DNA of 64,000 nt from Apiotrichum sp. Y4204 (GCA_025531455.1 JAMYHL010000014.1:1-64000), one strand, 5' to 3'. Positions 48,106 through 60,643 are shown, counted from the first letter of the stretch. Notes: generated by a model from the letters alone, not told the origin. Made by a program: numbers and translations.

Positions 48106-50364
48106 TCAGAACTTGCGCGACTTGGAGACAGTCGAGATACCAGTCTTCTCTCCGGAGTATGATCCGCTGAGAGCACTCTGGCCACCCTTGTACACGGCGC
48201 GCTGCGAGCCGACCTTCTGCTTGGCCTTCTCGTACGCAAGCTTTTTCTTGACACGCGGGTTGCGGCCCGTCTTGGACCTGCGGGGAGTGAGACCACGGTT
48301 CTTCTCGATTGCGCGGGTAAGTGCACGCGGTCCATCGGTCGTTTCATCCTCGAATGATGCGCTGAGAGGTTAAAATGATATGGACAGAGCTTGCAAAGAA
48401 CTCACAACTTGTCGGCCATGAACTCGTCGTGTGCGGCCGCCTTGGCCTCCTCCTTGGCGAGCTTGCGACGCTTGACAAGGTCGTAATAACCATCATCACC
48501 TTCATCTTCGCCGTCGACTTCGTCGCGTACCTCGCGTGCCCGCTTGCGGTCCGACTCCGTCCAGTCGGAGCCATCGAGATCCTCGCCCTCGCCGCCCTTG
48601 GGTCCGTTCTTGCGCAGCGCAGCATCTCGTGCCGCCTGGCGGTCGCGGTACGGAATGTCGTCGTCGCCGCCCAAACGGCGGTCGCGAGCTGCCGAACGGC
48701 GGGCAGCAGTCGCAGCAATCTTGGACGTGTGGAAACGGAGCGACTTCTTCTTCCGGTCCTTGTCGCCAGCATCTGCCTCGGACAGAAGGGTGAGGTCTCC
48801 AAGCGTCTCGTCCTCGTCGGTGAACTGCTTGGCCTTCTTCTTCGACTTTTTGCTGGAGACGAAGTCTGGCTCTTCCATCGGCGTGAATGCCATAGGAGTC
48901 TTTTCCCCGTCTGCTTCCTCGTCCGAGCTTGACTCGACCACCTTTGCCTTTGCCTTGGACTTCTTCTTTTTCTTGTCCTTCTTCTCCTTCTTGTCCTTCT
49001 TGGCTAGGCTGCTCAACAGCTTCGCGCCACCAGACTTTGCGTCGGCAATGAGGTCGTCGAGCTCGTCGTCGTCCAGGGCGTCCAGGTTCCAGAGGTTCCG
49101 CATGTCCTCCTCGTCGCCAATGGGTTCGCCCTCGTCACTGTCGCCGATGTCGTCTTCTATCGGCGCCGTGTTTCCGCCGTCCTGCATGCGGCCCATAAGC
49201 TCGCGCTTGGCAGCCATCATGGCGGCAAACTCCTCGTCGTCCTCGTCTTCCAGCTCCATGTCGTCGCGTATGAAGAGCTGGGGTCCGGCATCTGAAACGG
49301 ATCCAGCCGCAAAGTCAAGCTCCTCGAGAGACGAGACGCCCTGCTTGAGATCCAGAAGGCGTTGAAGAATGGGGTGGTCACGCATGTCGGGGCGCTGGTC
49401 CGATGGAAGAGCGCACAGGTGGATGTAGAACGCCAAAGTTGTCGCGTAGGTAAGGAGTGTTTCTGTTGTCAGTTGACACTCAATGCCACCATGACTCACG
49501 GTAGTGCAGCCATCCAAGGCCCTTGTGCAAGCTCTCCTCTCCCTCGCGCTCCTTGGTCATCGCCTTGATCCCCCTCGCCGTCTTCTCAATCTTCCTGAGA
49601 ACCAAAGGAAGGTCGCGAGCTAATGCGAGCTTCAGGGGCTCGTGGGATTGAAGGTGGCGGATAAGAGTCTCCGGGTCGTCGGTCTCCGGTGCAGCGATGG
49701 TGACTGGAACAGCCTCAGACTCCTTCACCTCCGGTGCCGCGTATTCGACTTCGACATCGTCGAGACCCCAGTCATCCTCGCTGAGTGCCTCGCGTGCGCG
49801 GCGCTGAAGCCTGCGGACCTCCTTCTCCTCCATTTCCCGCTCCTCCTCGCGCTTCTCATCGTACACATCCTCCTTCTCCTTCTCCCTGCGTGTCGAAGGA
49901 CGCGAGTAGTATTGCCGTCCCCATCCCTCCTCCTCCTCGTCTTCTGATCCGGACTCAGAAGCCTCGTCCTCTGAGTACTCATCCGAGGAAACCTCCTCCT
50001 TTCCAAAACGTCCCTTCGTTGAAAGATCCGGCTTGACCTTCTCCTTGCGCTGCTTCGTCTTCGGTTGCTCCTCCCAGTCCTCCTCCTCCTCCTCGTCATC
50101 GTACTCGACCTCCTCGCGGCCACTCGGCACGTCAAGGCGGAGCACTTCGTCGCCCTGTCCAGCATTGATGTCGTCGTCCTCCTCGTCATCGCGGGGGTCA
50201 AATGAAATATGGTCGCGCTTGAACATGACTGGTGTTAGTCGTCAAGTGGCTCCAGGCAACATACAGTCATCGACACCACCCTCTTCGAGCGTATCCTCGT
50301 ACTTCTCGATCTTGTCAATGGTCGCGCCCGTCTTGGGCTTGCCTCCTTTTGATTTACGACCCAT
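48106..50364 (-). CDS. SAS10: Sas10/Utp3, SSU processome subunit
   Basis: Four exons (50364-50265, 50228-49500, 49462-48406, 48361-48106) encode 713 aa. It starts [11 protein letters not shown] and has long acidic tracts (about residues 45-150 and 320-400). A central Sas10/Utp3 domain with helices ([18 protein letters not shown] and [16 protein letters not shown]) follows. The Sas10 C-terminal domain is diagnostic: [44 protein letters not shown] and a final KSRKF. Sas10/Utp3 belongs to the U3-containing 90S pre-ribosome and is needed for 18S rRNA maturation; it was first found as a silencing factor. Exon 3 is low-complexity (Lys/Glu runs), so its internal boundaries rest on splice signals at both ends. 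It is divergent from RAD4. Confidence 0.92.
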
Positions 50365-50948
50365 GGTGAGTGGGTGCGCTTTGATGTAAGCCGTGGTTGC
50401 TGTTGTTGATAAGGAGGACGATGGGAGGCAACAGTGGACGATGTTGTAGGACCATTCAATTTCTGTACGAGGATCTCATCTTCAACAACTTTTGCAAAAG
50501 TGGAGGCACACCACGCGAGGACCCTGAGCTGTAAGGAGGCCAGAGGCGACGGAGTCAAAAGAGGTACTTCGTCACGTGACAAGCTACCTTTTGAGCTTCC
50601 GAGCTTGCTTCAGGCTCTGTATGCTCCCAATTACCAAAGTTTCTAATCTCTGACGTAATAAGAATGTGTGCTAAGCGCCTACAGTGATCCCCTTAGAGCG
50701 ATCAATGACCTCTACCAACCCTTTCCCTCTAGCTCCTAGGCCGGCAAATACCTGATGATATCATCTCGGTCTCTACCGAAGCCCAGAATCCAAGTCCAGT
50801 CAACCACCGTCAGATCCAGGCAGTATTTGTCAACAGATGGTCCCCTCCTCCACATCCATCCAACACTTTCTTCTCCTCTCCTCGTTTTTTCATTACCCCT
50901 ACACGACAACGGCCTCTGACCCTATCCCCCGTTCTCTGTGCGACAGGA
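50365..50948. promoter_or_regulatory. Divergent promoter SAS10 / RAD4 with GTCACGTGAC box
   Basis: A 584-bp divergent spacer. It holds the perfect 10-bp palindrome GTCACGTGAC at 50571-50580, a bHLH/Cbf1-like site. It lies 207 bp from the SAS10 start. No gene is seen. Confidence 0.5.
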
Positions 50949-53900
50949 ATGGACGATGCAGACGACATTTCGACATTCCGCTTGACGGCGTCGCAGGCGC
51001 GCTCTGTCACTCGCTTGGTCGAAAAGGACAAGTTGAAGAAGAAGCGCGAGAGGGCAAAGCAAAAGCTGAGAAAGGCAAAAGGAAAGGACAAAGGTACATG
51101 AGAAAGACTGCGTGATCTGTTACTGCACTGTGTTAACACCCACCAAGACAGCGCCATTGAGGTCCCATCCTCCCCATCAATCGTCAGCATTCGTTCCAGT
51201 ACTTCGGAAGACGACGATGAAGATGAATTCGAGGAGGTGGCGATCCCGGCTCACGATTCCGTTCATCACGCGCCAGGGGAGGAAGACGAACCTATCGAAG
51301 GTGATGCCGAGAGGAGCTATTTAACGGAAGAGGAAGATGACGAGGCACAAGTCATCCGACTGGAACTCGGGGGAAAGACGGAGGAGGAGAAGGCCAAGGA
51401 GCTGGAACTCTCGTTGCGCAAGTGAGTCGTGAACTCCAATCAATGTGTGGGATACATTCTCACCGCTGCAGGAAGCCGATCACTGCGAAAGATCGAGCAG
51501 TCCGGATGGATGTTCACAAAATCCACACGATCTCTCTGCTGGCGTCCGCGCGGATACGGAATCACTGGGCATCCGACGATGTTCTCAAGGCCCGCCTCCT
51601 CTCCCTTCTTCCCCATCATCTTCACGCTGCTTTTCACATATCTCCGAAACGCTTTCCTGATCGCGCTCAGCGATCTCGTCTATTCATTGAAGCCCTTCAG
51701 TCGTTGGCAACCTGGTGGACTCAAGCGTTCTTTGACATCCCAGATGAAACTCTAGGTCAACGCACCAGACCATGGGATGAAGTTCAGGAAGTGATAGACA
51801 GTCTCCCAGCTGTGGACAGATGGGAGCTCAAAGGCGGTAAATGGGCATCACGGTTCGTCAAGGTCCTTCCACCCGGTGGCGACCATAAGGAAACAACGCA
51901 AAAGAAGCGAAAGGGCAAGGGGAAGGAGGAAGAAATGGACCCAATGATGGAGTCCCTCACGGAAGCGTTTGGCGGAGAACGCTTACGGTCGGTGAACAGC
52001 ATGATGAAGAAGTGTCTTCAACAGGAAGGATCCCGCGACGTTTCAGCACAGCTCTTCGTTTCACTCGCCCGTGCCTGTGGACTTGGTGCACGCTTGGTCG
52101 TAAGCATCCAGGCAGTTCCTTGGCGAGCGGAGAAAGTACCGGTCAAGAAGAAGGGCGCAGGAAGCGGTGGGCGTACCACGGCAAGTCGACAGGGCATGGG
52201 AACCGACCCTGTAAGTGAAGAGGACGAGATGGAGGAGGTACCCATCCCTGGTTCGTCTTCAACCCCGACTTCAGCAACGAAGAAAGCGAAATCGCGTGCG
52301 GGCCGTGTACCCAAGTCGGATGATCCAGCAGACGTTTATCGCCTGCGGAAGCCGCAACCCGTGCCTCAGACTTCGGGTTCGTCCACGGCTGCCGCTCGGC
52401 CTGAACGACGAAAATTGCGAAAAGAAGGTGAGTCGCGTCTGGTAATCAACGCTCATTCCAGTCATGACCGCTCAACCACCCGTGTTTTGGGCCGAGGTTT
52501 TTAGCCGCTCTGATCAACGTTGGGTTCCAGTTGATCCCGTGAAGGGAATCGTGAGAAGAAAAGCACACTATATGCCTTCCACGGACAGCGGACCGGTTCG
52601 GATGGTTTACGTTGTGGCATATGAGGAAGGTAGGTGACCTCCGTCCTATCATATTCTAACTAAAATAAGACGGATTCGCCCGCGACGTGACGCTACGATA
52701 TGCGAAGAACTTCGGCGCAAGGACCGTGAAGCTCCGCCCTCTCGCAAAGCCAGGGGAGGAAGAATGGTGGCCACAGGTAGTCCGTTTCCTGCAACGTCCA
52801 CAGCGATTGGTGAGCTTATGAGACGTACATAAGCTAATATTTCAGAATCGCGATGATCTCGAGGACGCTGAACTGGAGATGAGTCAAGGAAACGAAGCTA
52901 TGCCCTTAGTGGTGACTGGCTTTAAGGATCACCCTCTGTGAGTGCAGAGCACACGAAACGCCGCTGACATCAGTTACGTTCTCGAAAGACATCTGAGGAT
53001 GAATGAGGTCATCCTTCCCAAGCGTGAGATAGGCCGCTTCAAGGGCGAACCCGTGTATCGGCGAAACAATGTTCTGGTTTGCAAAACAGCCGAAACTTGG
53101 ATGCGTGTAGGACGACAGGTGAAACCGAGGCAAGAACCACTGAAGTGGATCAAACAGCGTGCTGTCACGATCCAGAAGCGCCGGGCCCAGGAACTAGCTA
53201 TTCAAGAGGGCCAAGAGCCGCTACAGCAAGGTCTCTACGCCGAATATCAGACCGAGCTGTATAAACCTCCCCCGATAAAGGATGTGAGTGTTATGGTGTA
53301 AGATTTTGACTGACAATACAGGGCATTGTTCCGCAGAATGCGTTCGGCAACATCGATCTGTACACGCCGTCCATGTTGCCTGAGGGAGCTGTCCACCTGC
53401 CCTGTAAGTGACTGTTGAGGTGGCGTCTAACACCAAGATAAAGGAATCGCCAAGGTTGCCCGTCAGCTCGGCATCAGTTTCGCCGAGGCAGTTGTAAGTT
53501 TCTTTCACAGGAATAAGCGCACGCACTAACCGGTAGACCTCCTTTGAGTTCAAGAGGCAGAAGGCCACACCCGTTATCACCGGTATCGTGGTTGCCAAAG
53601 AGAACGAGGATGTCACCCTAGACGCGTATTGGAAGTCTACAGCAGCGGCGGAGGAGAAAGAGAAAGCGCGGCGCGAGACCGCAGCCCTGAAGCGATGGGC
53701 CAAGCTGATTAATGGCATGAGAGTTCGCAATCGCCTTCGCGCTGAATACGGAATGGGTGATGAGGTGAGTTGACTACATCCGGCACTAATTGACATCAGT
53801 TGCACGAGAGGGCCTCAAATCCTATGGGCAAGGACCCTCAAGCGCGCTCTGCTGCATCCATCATTGCAACTACCAATAAGGAGAGTACGGCGAACTGGAA

Positions 53901-54471
53901 GGCCGCTGTCCATGGTAGACTGTCGCCACCGCTCGAGTATGAAGAGGAGACGGACGAGAAACCCGACCTATCTGAAGAGTTAGACAGACAGGATGAGGAA
54001 GAGGCGTCTGTTCCTGCCGTCGAACCAGAGCCACGACAGCTTCGGATCAAGCTGCGTGTACCGTCGTCTACCACTCCTCAACCAGTCCAACAGGTCTCCG
54101 TACCTGAGACGACCGGAACCCGGCGGTCTCAGCGGGCTGTCGCGAACAACACTCAGACGACGAACGGGAACGGCCTCAGTACTCCCTCCGCGGTCACACC
54201 ACCATCCCGAGCCAAAGCCACTGGCAAGGCGAAGGCAAAAGTCACTGCCACGAGGGGCCGAAAGCGGCGGGCAGACAGCGAGAGTGCCGCCAGCGAAACC
54301 GATTCTGACGAGGTACCGACTCGCAGCAGGCGTGCGCCCCGTGCCCCTGCCCCAGTTCCCGCCCCGACGCGGACGTTGAGGAGCCGAGCCGCAAAGTCTG
54401 AGGCTCAACAGCGGGCTGAAGAGGAAAGGCGCAACAGGATTAAGGAGGCGTTAGATAGTGAGGATGAGTAG
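50949..54471 (+). CDS. RAD4: Rad4/XPC, nucleotide excision repair damage sensor
   Basis: Eleven exons (50949-51093, 51148-51421, 51472-52427, 52462-52629, 52670-52809, 52846-52937, 52974-53283, 53322-53403, 53438-53493, 53537-53764, 53800-54471) encode 1040 aa. An acidic N-terminus precedes the transglutaminase-homology domain (HKIHTISLLASARIRN; QLFVSLARACGLGARLV; FWAEVFSRSDQRWVPVDP). Then come the three beta-hairpin domains: YVLERHLRMNEVILP, CKTAETWMRVGRQVKP with PLKWIKQRAVT, and NAFGNIDLYTPSMLPEGAVH followed by HLPYKGIAKVARQLGISFAEAV. The tail is disordered and basic. Rad4 with Rad23 flips damaged bases and starts global-genome repair. The extended C-terminus (about residues 820-1040) is not part of the family core. 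It converges on SDE2 with 142 bp between stops. Confidence 0.95.
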
Positions 54472-54613
54472 CAGATCTAATAGCTATTACAGCTGTATCG
54501 TTATATGTTATTAGTACTGTCAATGAGGCATTTTGCAACTCGTTAGTCAGAAGCCCAATCAATCAAGAGTACAAACATGTTTCTACATTGACGCGCACTG
54601 AATACAATTCAAT

Positions 54614-55383
54614 TTAGGCGGCCGTCGCGGCGGCCTTGGGTGCAGTAGGGACTGCCTTCGACGAGGATGCAACCGCAGCCTTCGCGGGCGCCTTATCCTT
54701 GTCCGCGGCAGCCTTCTTCTTCTTCTTCTTCAGCAGCGCGGCCCCGACGGCACTCCTGACGCTCTCGTTGATCTCGCGGCTCTCCTCGAGGAACTTGTCG
54801 TCCTCAAACTTGTGCTTCTTGCGGGCCAGCTCCTCGAGATCAACTTCCGCAAGGCGCTTGGTTCCTTCCGTGGACTTTGTGTCGGACGCACTCAACCCGA
54901 GCCGGCGCTCAAGGACCTCGAGTTTCGCCTTCTCCTCAGCTGCTGCCTTGGCTTGCAGTTCCGGAAGTGTCTCGACCAGCTCAGCTTGTCTGGACGGTCA
55001 GCAAACCAAGTTTACATCATTGCGACGTAATGTACTCACCGTTGAGCCTCCTTGACAGCTCCGAGACGACGGCCGTTGAGGTCACGGCACGAATCAAAGT
55101 TGGTGCTCTTAGACGCATTCATGCGCCCACCAGCAGCACGAAGGTTGGCTCCGAAGCCTCCCTTTCCTCCACGGACGCGAGGGATGATCTCAAGGTCGAC
55201 CGGGAATGCCGGGTTTGACGGGTGTGCGAGCGAGCCGAGGGGCGTAGCGGGGTCGACGACGGCGGAACGCGAGCGCACGTAGCAGTCTCCCAGAGACGGG
55301 AGCAGCGTCGAGAGCTCCGCTGACGGGTCAGCGGCGAGTACGTGCGTGCCCAGAGGAGAGGGGAGACGGAGGTGGACGAGCAT
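54614..55383 (-). CDS. SDE2: Sde2, ubiquitin-fold splicing and genome-stability factor
   Basis: Two exons (55383-55040, 54989-54614) encode 239 aa. Residues 1-73 form a ubiquitin-like fold ending in the processing motif GGKGG at 72-76, followed by [12 protein letters not shown] and [13 protein letters not shown], all hallmarks of Sde2. In fission yeast and human cells the precursor is cut after the first GG by deubiquitinases. The C-terminal product then starts with Lys and enters the spliceosome or is degraded by the N-end rule. The C-terminal half has a helical segment and a Lys/Ala-rich tail. An ATG 30 nt upstream (55413) is also in frame; I prefer 55383 because the predicted first beta strand begins MLVHLRL. 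It is divergent from the M16 protease gene. Confidence 0.9.
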
Positions 55384-55957
55384 GGCGGCGACGAGGTGGA
55401 TGATGGTGTGCATGTGAAAGCAAAAGCATCGAATGTCGAAAGGTGATGCTTGATGGGTGGCAAGATGCGTCGATCCGTCGCGATCCGTCGATCCGTCTTC
55501 CATCAAGGTGGGGGGAGCTTTTAAACGAGAAGGTAAAGGACTTTCACTATCTCGCCAAATATTACATTAGAAGTCATACAAATTGCATTGAGGCTTAGCC
55601 AATAGGTCGTGGGTATTACGTATTGTAACCAGCACATTCTACATTATGGTACGGTGGGGGGTTTTTTTTTCCAACCGACGGGGCCGCGCGAGTCATTTCG
55701 CGGCCATCACTTCTATCGAGCAGGCCGTCACTGTGGCCACTCCGCTTACGCCGTCGCTTCAACTCCGACTCCGCTCTTTGTCTCTCTGTCTGTCTCCGTG
55801 TCGTCTCCGTCGCATTTACAGGACCCCCTCATCGACATTACATCTAGACGCATAGAACATACTATACAGCAAGCTAGCAATCAGCCTCGACATCAACAGT
55901 TGGTCGATCGAGGAAGAACCTCTGCGAAGCCAAAATCAGCCAACGCAACAACAGGGC
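55384..55957. promoter_or_regulatory. Divergent promoter SDE2 / M16 protease
   Basis: A 574-bp divergent spacer. It has a CCAAT box at 55599-55603 and a T-rich run (about 55660-55672). A CT-rich leader-like stretch precedes the protease gene (about 55770-55810). No gene is recognised. Confidence 0.45.
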
Positions 55958-58900
55958 ATGCTACCTCACAACCTCACACAGAGGTTTACAAGCAGCTCAT
56001 TGACATCGTCTGCTCGTCTCTCCCACCACCTCTCTTTCCTTTCCCACTCACGCTCCCTTGTCTCGCAACGTGGCACTCACTCGTTCGCCAACTCCACCAC
56101 TCCTTCTCGCCTGTCTCAACCCACCCGGTTGTCGGCTCGCTCATCACTCGCCTCCTCAACACTCCCCATCTCAACTCCTCTCATTCATCGCCGCACCTTT
56201 GCGCAACCCGCAACGATGGTCTCCGCTGCTCCGCCCCCTCCCCCGAGCGCGCTCTCGCAAGACTATGGCAACTTCAAGCTGCTCAAGTCGTTCACTCTTC
56301 CGTCCGCTCCTGTCAACGTTTCCAAGTGGCGAAGTGACAAGACCGGCCTGACTGTGACCCTTGGTCACCATTCCAGTACGTCCTTTAATTATTGTTGAGA
56401 GCGTTTGCTGATATATCCCAGCCCCCGTGGTATGTCGTGTGCCTCGCGTTATTGATTTTCCCCGAAACTGACATGTTCCAGACAAACGGTTTCTTTGTGG
56501 TTGCCTCAGAGAGTAAGTTCACCGGTCATAGAATGCCCGACGCATGCCCCGCAGAATGCCACCTCCTGATGATGGCTAACCTCTACCCTAGTCTTTGATG
56601 ACACTGGCCGTCCGCATACTCTTGAACAGTGCGTCCACCAAAACTCTACCCTACCCACGCTTGGATCTAACGGACAGTCTTGTGTTCTTGGGCTCGAAGC
56701 ATTACCCGTACAAGGGTGTACTGGATCATCTCGCCAACCGTGCTGGAAGTGATGGTACCAACGCGTGGACTGCCAACGACCGTGAGTGGCGTGATGCCGG
56801 TGGTGGCGCGTCCCTTTGTGCCTTCCTCGCGCCCACATACCCGCAACCCAGGAACTGACGATCACACAGACACCGCGTACACGATGGAAACCGCCGGCAG
56901 CAAGGGCTTCCTCAACATGCTACCCATCTATGTCGATCATATCCTGCACCCAACCATGACCGATGCGGGTTTCGTCACTGAGGTGCATCACATAAACCCC
57001 GATGGCGAAGATGCCGGTGTTGTCTACTCGGAAATGCAGGGTCGCGAGAACCAGTGCTGGGATCGTATGGCTTTGAAGTGAGTAGCCGTGAGCGCCCTGG
57101 TGACTGACTCGCGATTTAGGCTTCAGCGCTCCCTCTATCCCGAGACATCAGCATACCGCAGTGAAACCGGCGGTCTTCTTGCTCGTCTTCGTGTCCTTAC
57201 GGCGCAAATGATACGTGATTACCACCAGAAGTACTACGTCCCTTATAACGTACGTCACCAACATTAGTATCTGTCTTTTCTGACGGTGCAGCTCTGTTTG
57301 ACCATGGACGGTGCTATAGACCCAGTCGAGCTGTTCGATGTTCTGAACAACAAGGTCGAGGTCATGATTCTCGAGGCGCAGAACAAGAACCCTGCCACCT
57401 GTGGACCGTTCGCTCCGCCTGCCGAGTGGAAGCGGCCGTTTGTGGAGACAACGACGGCCGACCCCCTCACGATCTCAAAGTCCGAATGCCACGTCGTCGA
57501 GTTTATGGAGGAAGACGAGTCATCAGGAAACCTTATGATGACTTGGTTGGGACCTCCTCCTGGCGACTATGTTCAGGACCTCGCGCTTGACGTTCTCTCC
57601 AGCTATCTCTCCGAATCGGCCACCTCGCCGCTCCAGAAGGAGTTTGTCGAGATAGCTGAGCCGCTCGCGACGTACATTGGTTTCATGTCGGAAGCCCGAG
57701 TTAACAAGAGCGAGCTGGGACTTGTCGCAACCGGTGTACCGAAAAAGAACCTGACCGAGATGCACAAGCTCATCCAGGCCAAGCTTGAGAAGATCGTCAA
57801 GGAGGAGGGTATCGACATGGAACGCATGGCTCTGGTCCTTCGCCGCGAACGTCGCAACACCTTGAACAACCTTGAGAACCGCGTAAGCGCTGCTCTTTCC
57901 AACGGCATCATTCAGGATTTCCTCTACGGCGAGAAGGACGGCAACGACCTCCCCAAGGCTTTCAACGACCTGGCAGACTTCTCGGTTCTCGACAAGTACA
58001 CGGCCAAGGACTGGGCGGATCTCATCACAAAGTGGTTCCTGTCCCCAGAGTCTATCACGACGATCGGCAAGCCGTCGGCGAAGCTCGCTGCCGAGCTCGA
58101 AAAGGCTGAGAAGGAGCGCGTGGCCGAGCAGAAGGCACGTCTTGGTCCGGAGGGCTTGAAGAAACTTGGAGAGGAGCTTGAGGCCGCTAAGAAGGAGAGC
58201 GACAAGCCCATCCCTGAGTCAATGCTTACTGCGTTCCCCGCGACCAAGCCTTCCGACCTTACCTGGATTCCTGTTGAGACTGCCATCAACAAGGCTCCAG
58301 GTGACGAAGTACATAGCGACAAGGGCGCAGTGCAGAACTACATTGATGCTGATGGCAACGCCCTTCCGTACCAGGCCCACTTCGCGCATGTCCCATCCAA
58401 CTTCGTCGTCGTCAACACCATGCTTGACACTGTCAAAATCACGCCAGAGCTCCTGCCTTACCTTGCCATCTTCCGCTGGTGTCTGTTCAACTCGGCTGTG
58501 AAGCGGGCTGACGGGACTCTCCTCACCCATGAGGAGGTCGTTGACCAGCTCGATGACCTGACAGTCTACACCGACGCTCACTTCGGTATGCGTTCTGTCT
58601 TCCCTGAGGCCCTCACAGTCTCCCTGAAGGTAGAGAAGGAGCGCTACGGAGAGGCTGTTGCATGGATGCGTGATGTGCTTGCGGGCACTCAGTTTACAAA
58701 GGATCGGTGAGTGTGGGACGATCGGGAATTTCTAACGGACAGACTGGAAGTCATTATCGCCAAGGAAGTGCAGAACCTGCCCGCCCGCAAGCGTTCTGGT
58801 CGTAGTGTGGCCCGCTCGGTTCTCTCCAACCTTGCTTTCGACTCTGATCGCTCCCCTGCTCAGAACAGTGGTCTCATCAACCACCTTGAAGCCCTTCCCA

Positions 58901-60005
58901 GGATCGCCGCTGAGATCCAGGAGCAGCCTGAGAAGGTCATCAAAGCTTTGGAGGAAATTCGCGCTGCGCTTGTTGACCCTGAGGTCCTCCGTGTATCTGT
59001 TGCTGGTGACATTCTCTCCCTGCCTGAACCCCGTTCAACATTCGGCAAGGACTTCATCCCCGTTCAAAAGGCTACCCGCCGCCTCCCCCAGACCTTGGCC
59101 TCCGAATTTCTGACTGAGCTCGGCCGGAAGCCTGCCAAGAAGGTATGTGAGGAAGCGAAGGGCTGGGTGTCTAACGGTTAGCTTGAGCTCGTGTCGATGG
59201 CTGCCATTGAGGGCTCCTTCTCCGAACACTATGCCCGTGGTCCTGAGGGGTGGGACCACCCTGACGTGCCCGCCATGATCGTTACTGCCAAGGTTCTCAA
59301 CACTATGGAGTCGTACCTCTGGAAGGCAATTCGCGGATCGGGTCTTGCGTACGGCGCATACGTCGATTATGACCTCGAGTCTGGCACCGTCTCGTTCTCG
59401 GTCCAGCGCGCACCCAACGCATTCCTCGCCTACCACGAGGCTGCCAAGGTCCTCAAGGGCCTTGCGGATGGAACTGTAGGTTTCAAGGACATGTCAAAGC
59501 TGACGCATGCAGACTGCCATCGACCAAAACATTGTGGATGGTGGCTGCGCCTCCGAGTCTTACTCGTTTGCTCAGGCTTCGTGCACTGGCTCGAAGGCCG
59601 CCGCCATGTCCTACGTCGATGAGGTCCTCAAGGGCAAGAACAAGAAGTACAGCCAGGAGCTCCTCAACAAGTTGAGCGTGAGTAATTGCGACTGAATGCC
59701 CAACACCTCGAAGCGTGCTAATCCTTCCACAGGGTGTCACAATTCCTCAGATCCGGGACTGCATCTCCAAGTACTTTGTGCAGCTCTTTGACCCCGCCAC
59801 ATCGATTGCCGCTGTGGCCGTCAACAGTGGCAAGGCCGATGAAGTGGAGATCTCGTTCAAGGAGTTTGGCTTTGACGTCTCGCGCCGCGAGCTCCCGACC
59901 GCGGGGGCGGAGGACAGTGATGTGGAGATGGGCAGCGAGAGCGGGAGCGAGACGGCGAGCGAGTCAGGCAGCGAGGGTGCCATGGAGGATGTGCGTAGCC
60001 CGTAG
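55958..60005 (+). CDS. M16-family (pitrilysin-type) metalloprotease, YOL098C-like
   Basis: Twelve exons (55958-56375, 56422-56429, 56482-56512, 56592-56628, 56678-56781, 56870-57077, 57120-57249, 57292-58706, 58743-59142, 59182-59475, 59513-59677, 59733-60005) encode 1160 aa from the first ATG, or 1074 aa from a second in-frame ATG at 56216. The inverted zinc motif HTLEH (residues 161-165, long form) is formed across exons 4 and 5. It is followed by GSKHYPYKG, NAWTANDHTAYT and the distal zinc ligand region VVYSEMQGREN. The rest is the paired M16 half-domains, with an acidic Ser/Glu tail. Relatives are budding yeast YOL098C and other single-chain M16 peptidases of unclear substrate. The first 86 residues have no Asp or Glu and about nine Arg, like a mitochondrial presequence. 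Exon 2 is 8 nt. Confidence 0.88.
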
Positions 60006-60643
60006 TCTACCAATGTATCTACACCGTTCATGAGCGCGTCATGCCAAGAGTCGAGGCCCAACCCATTGCATCATCGGGCGTTCCAATGGAGCTGTACCGT
60101 TAGGAACCCGCGATGATGGCATTCCGCTGAAAGCACGACTCGGAGATCTAGGGTCTCTGTCGGCAGATAGGGTCATGGTGGAGTCGAGGCCGTACTTGTT
60201 ATCTACGTGCCGTACTGTTCCATCCTGGACCCTGGCATCGAGCACTGGCTCCACAATCTGTGACGACACGAGGATTGAGTGCATGACCTCGATGGCGCGC
60301 AACCCAACTCGACACGGAACTTGCCAAGCCACTGCGATCGGACAACAGCAAGGCACAAATAAGCTATGAGGCATGAAGCAGTCAACAAACACCAAGTTGA
60401 TCAGGTGTTGATTCACGGAATGAAGGACGAGACTGAGTCACTAATTGCATCGCATCGTCTAGCTAACACTTGTTTGTGGGGCCTCGGAAGCGTACTAAAC
60501 GCTGCACTATAGGTGTGGTTGAGGCGCCCATCCATTACGAATAATTCTGCGTGTTCGTATCGTCATGAAGAGGGAATTAAATCTACCGATATGTTCGTGT
60601 GTTACATGGTAGTCGCCAAACGACAAGGGACTGCAGGAGCCGC
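60006..60643. other. Convergent 3' region protease / channel gene
   Basis: A 638-bp region between convergent stop codons, expected to hold both 3' UTRs. No gene is recognised. The overlapping open frames near 60039-60416 on the minus strand look unstructured. Confidence 0.4.

Noticed and set aside
48544..49365. 273-codon Ser/Phe-rich frame antisense to SAS10
   Set aside because: It is the shadow of SAS10's Lys/Glu/Asp low-complexity region.
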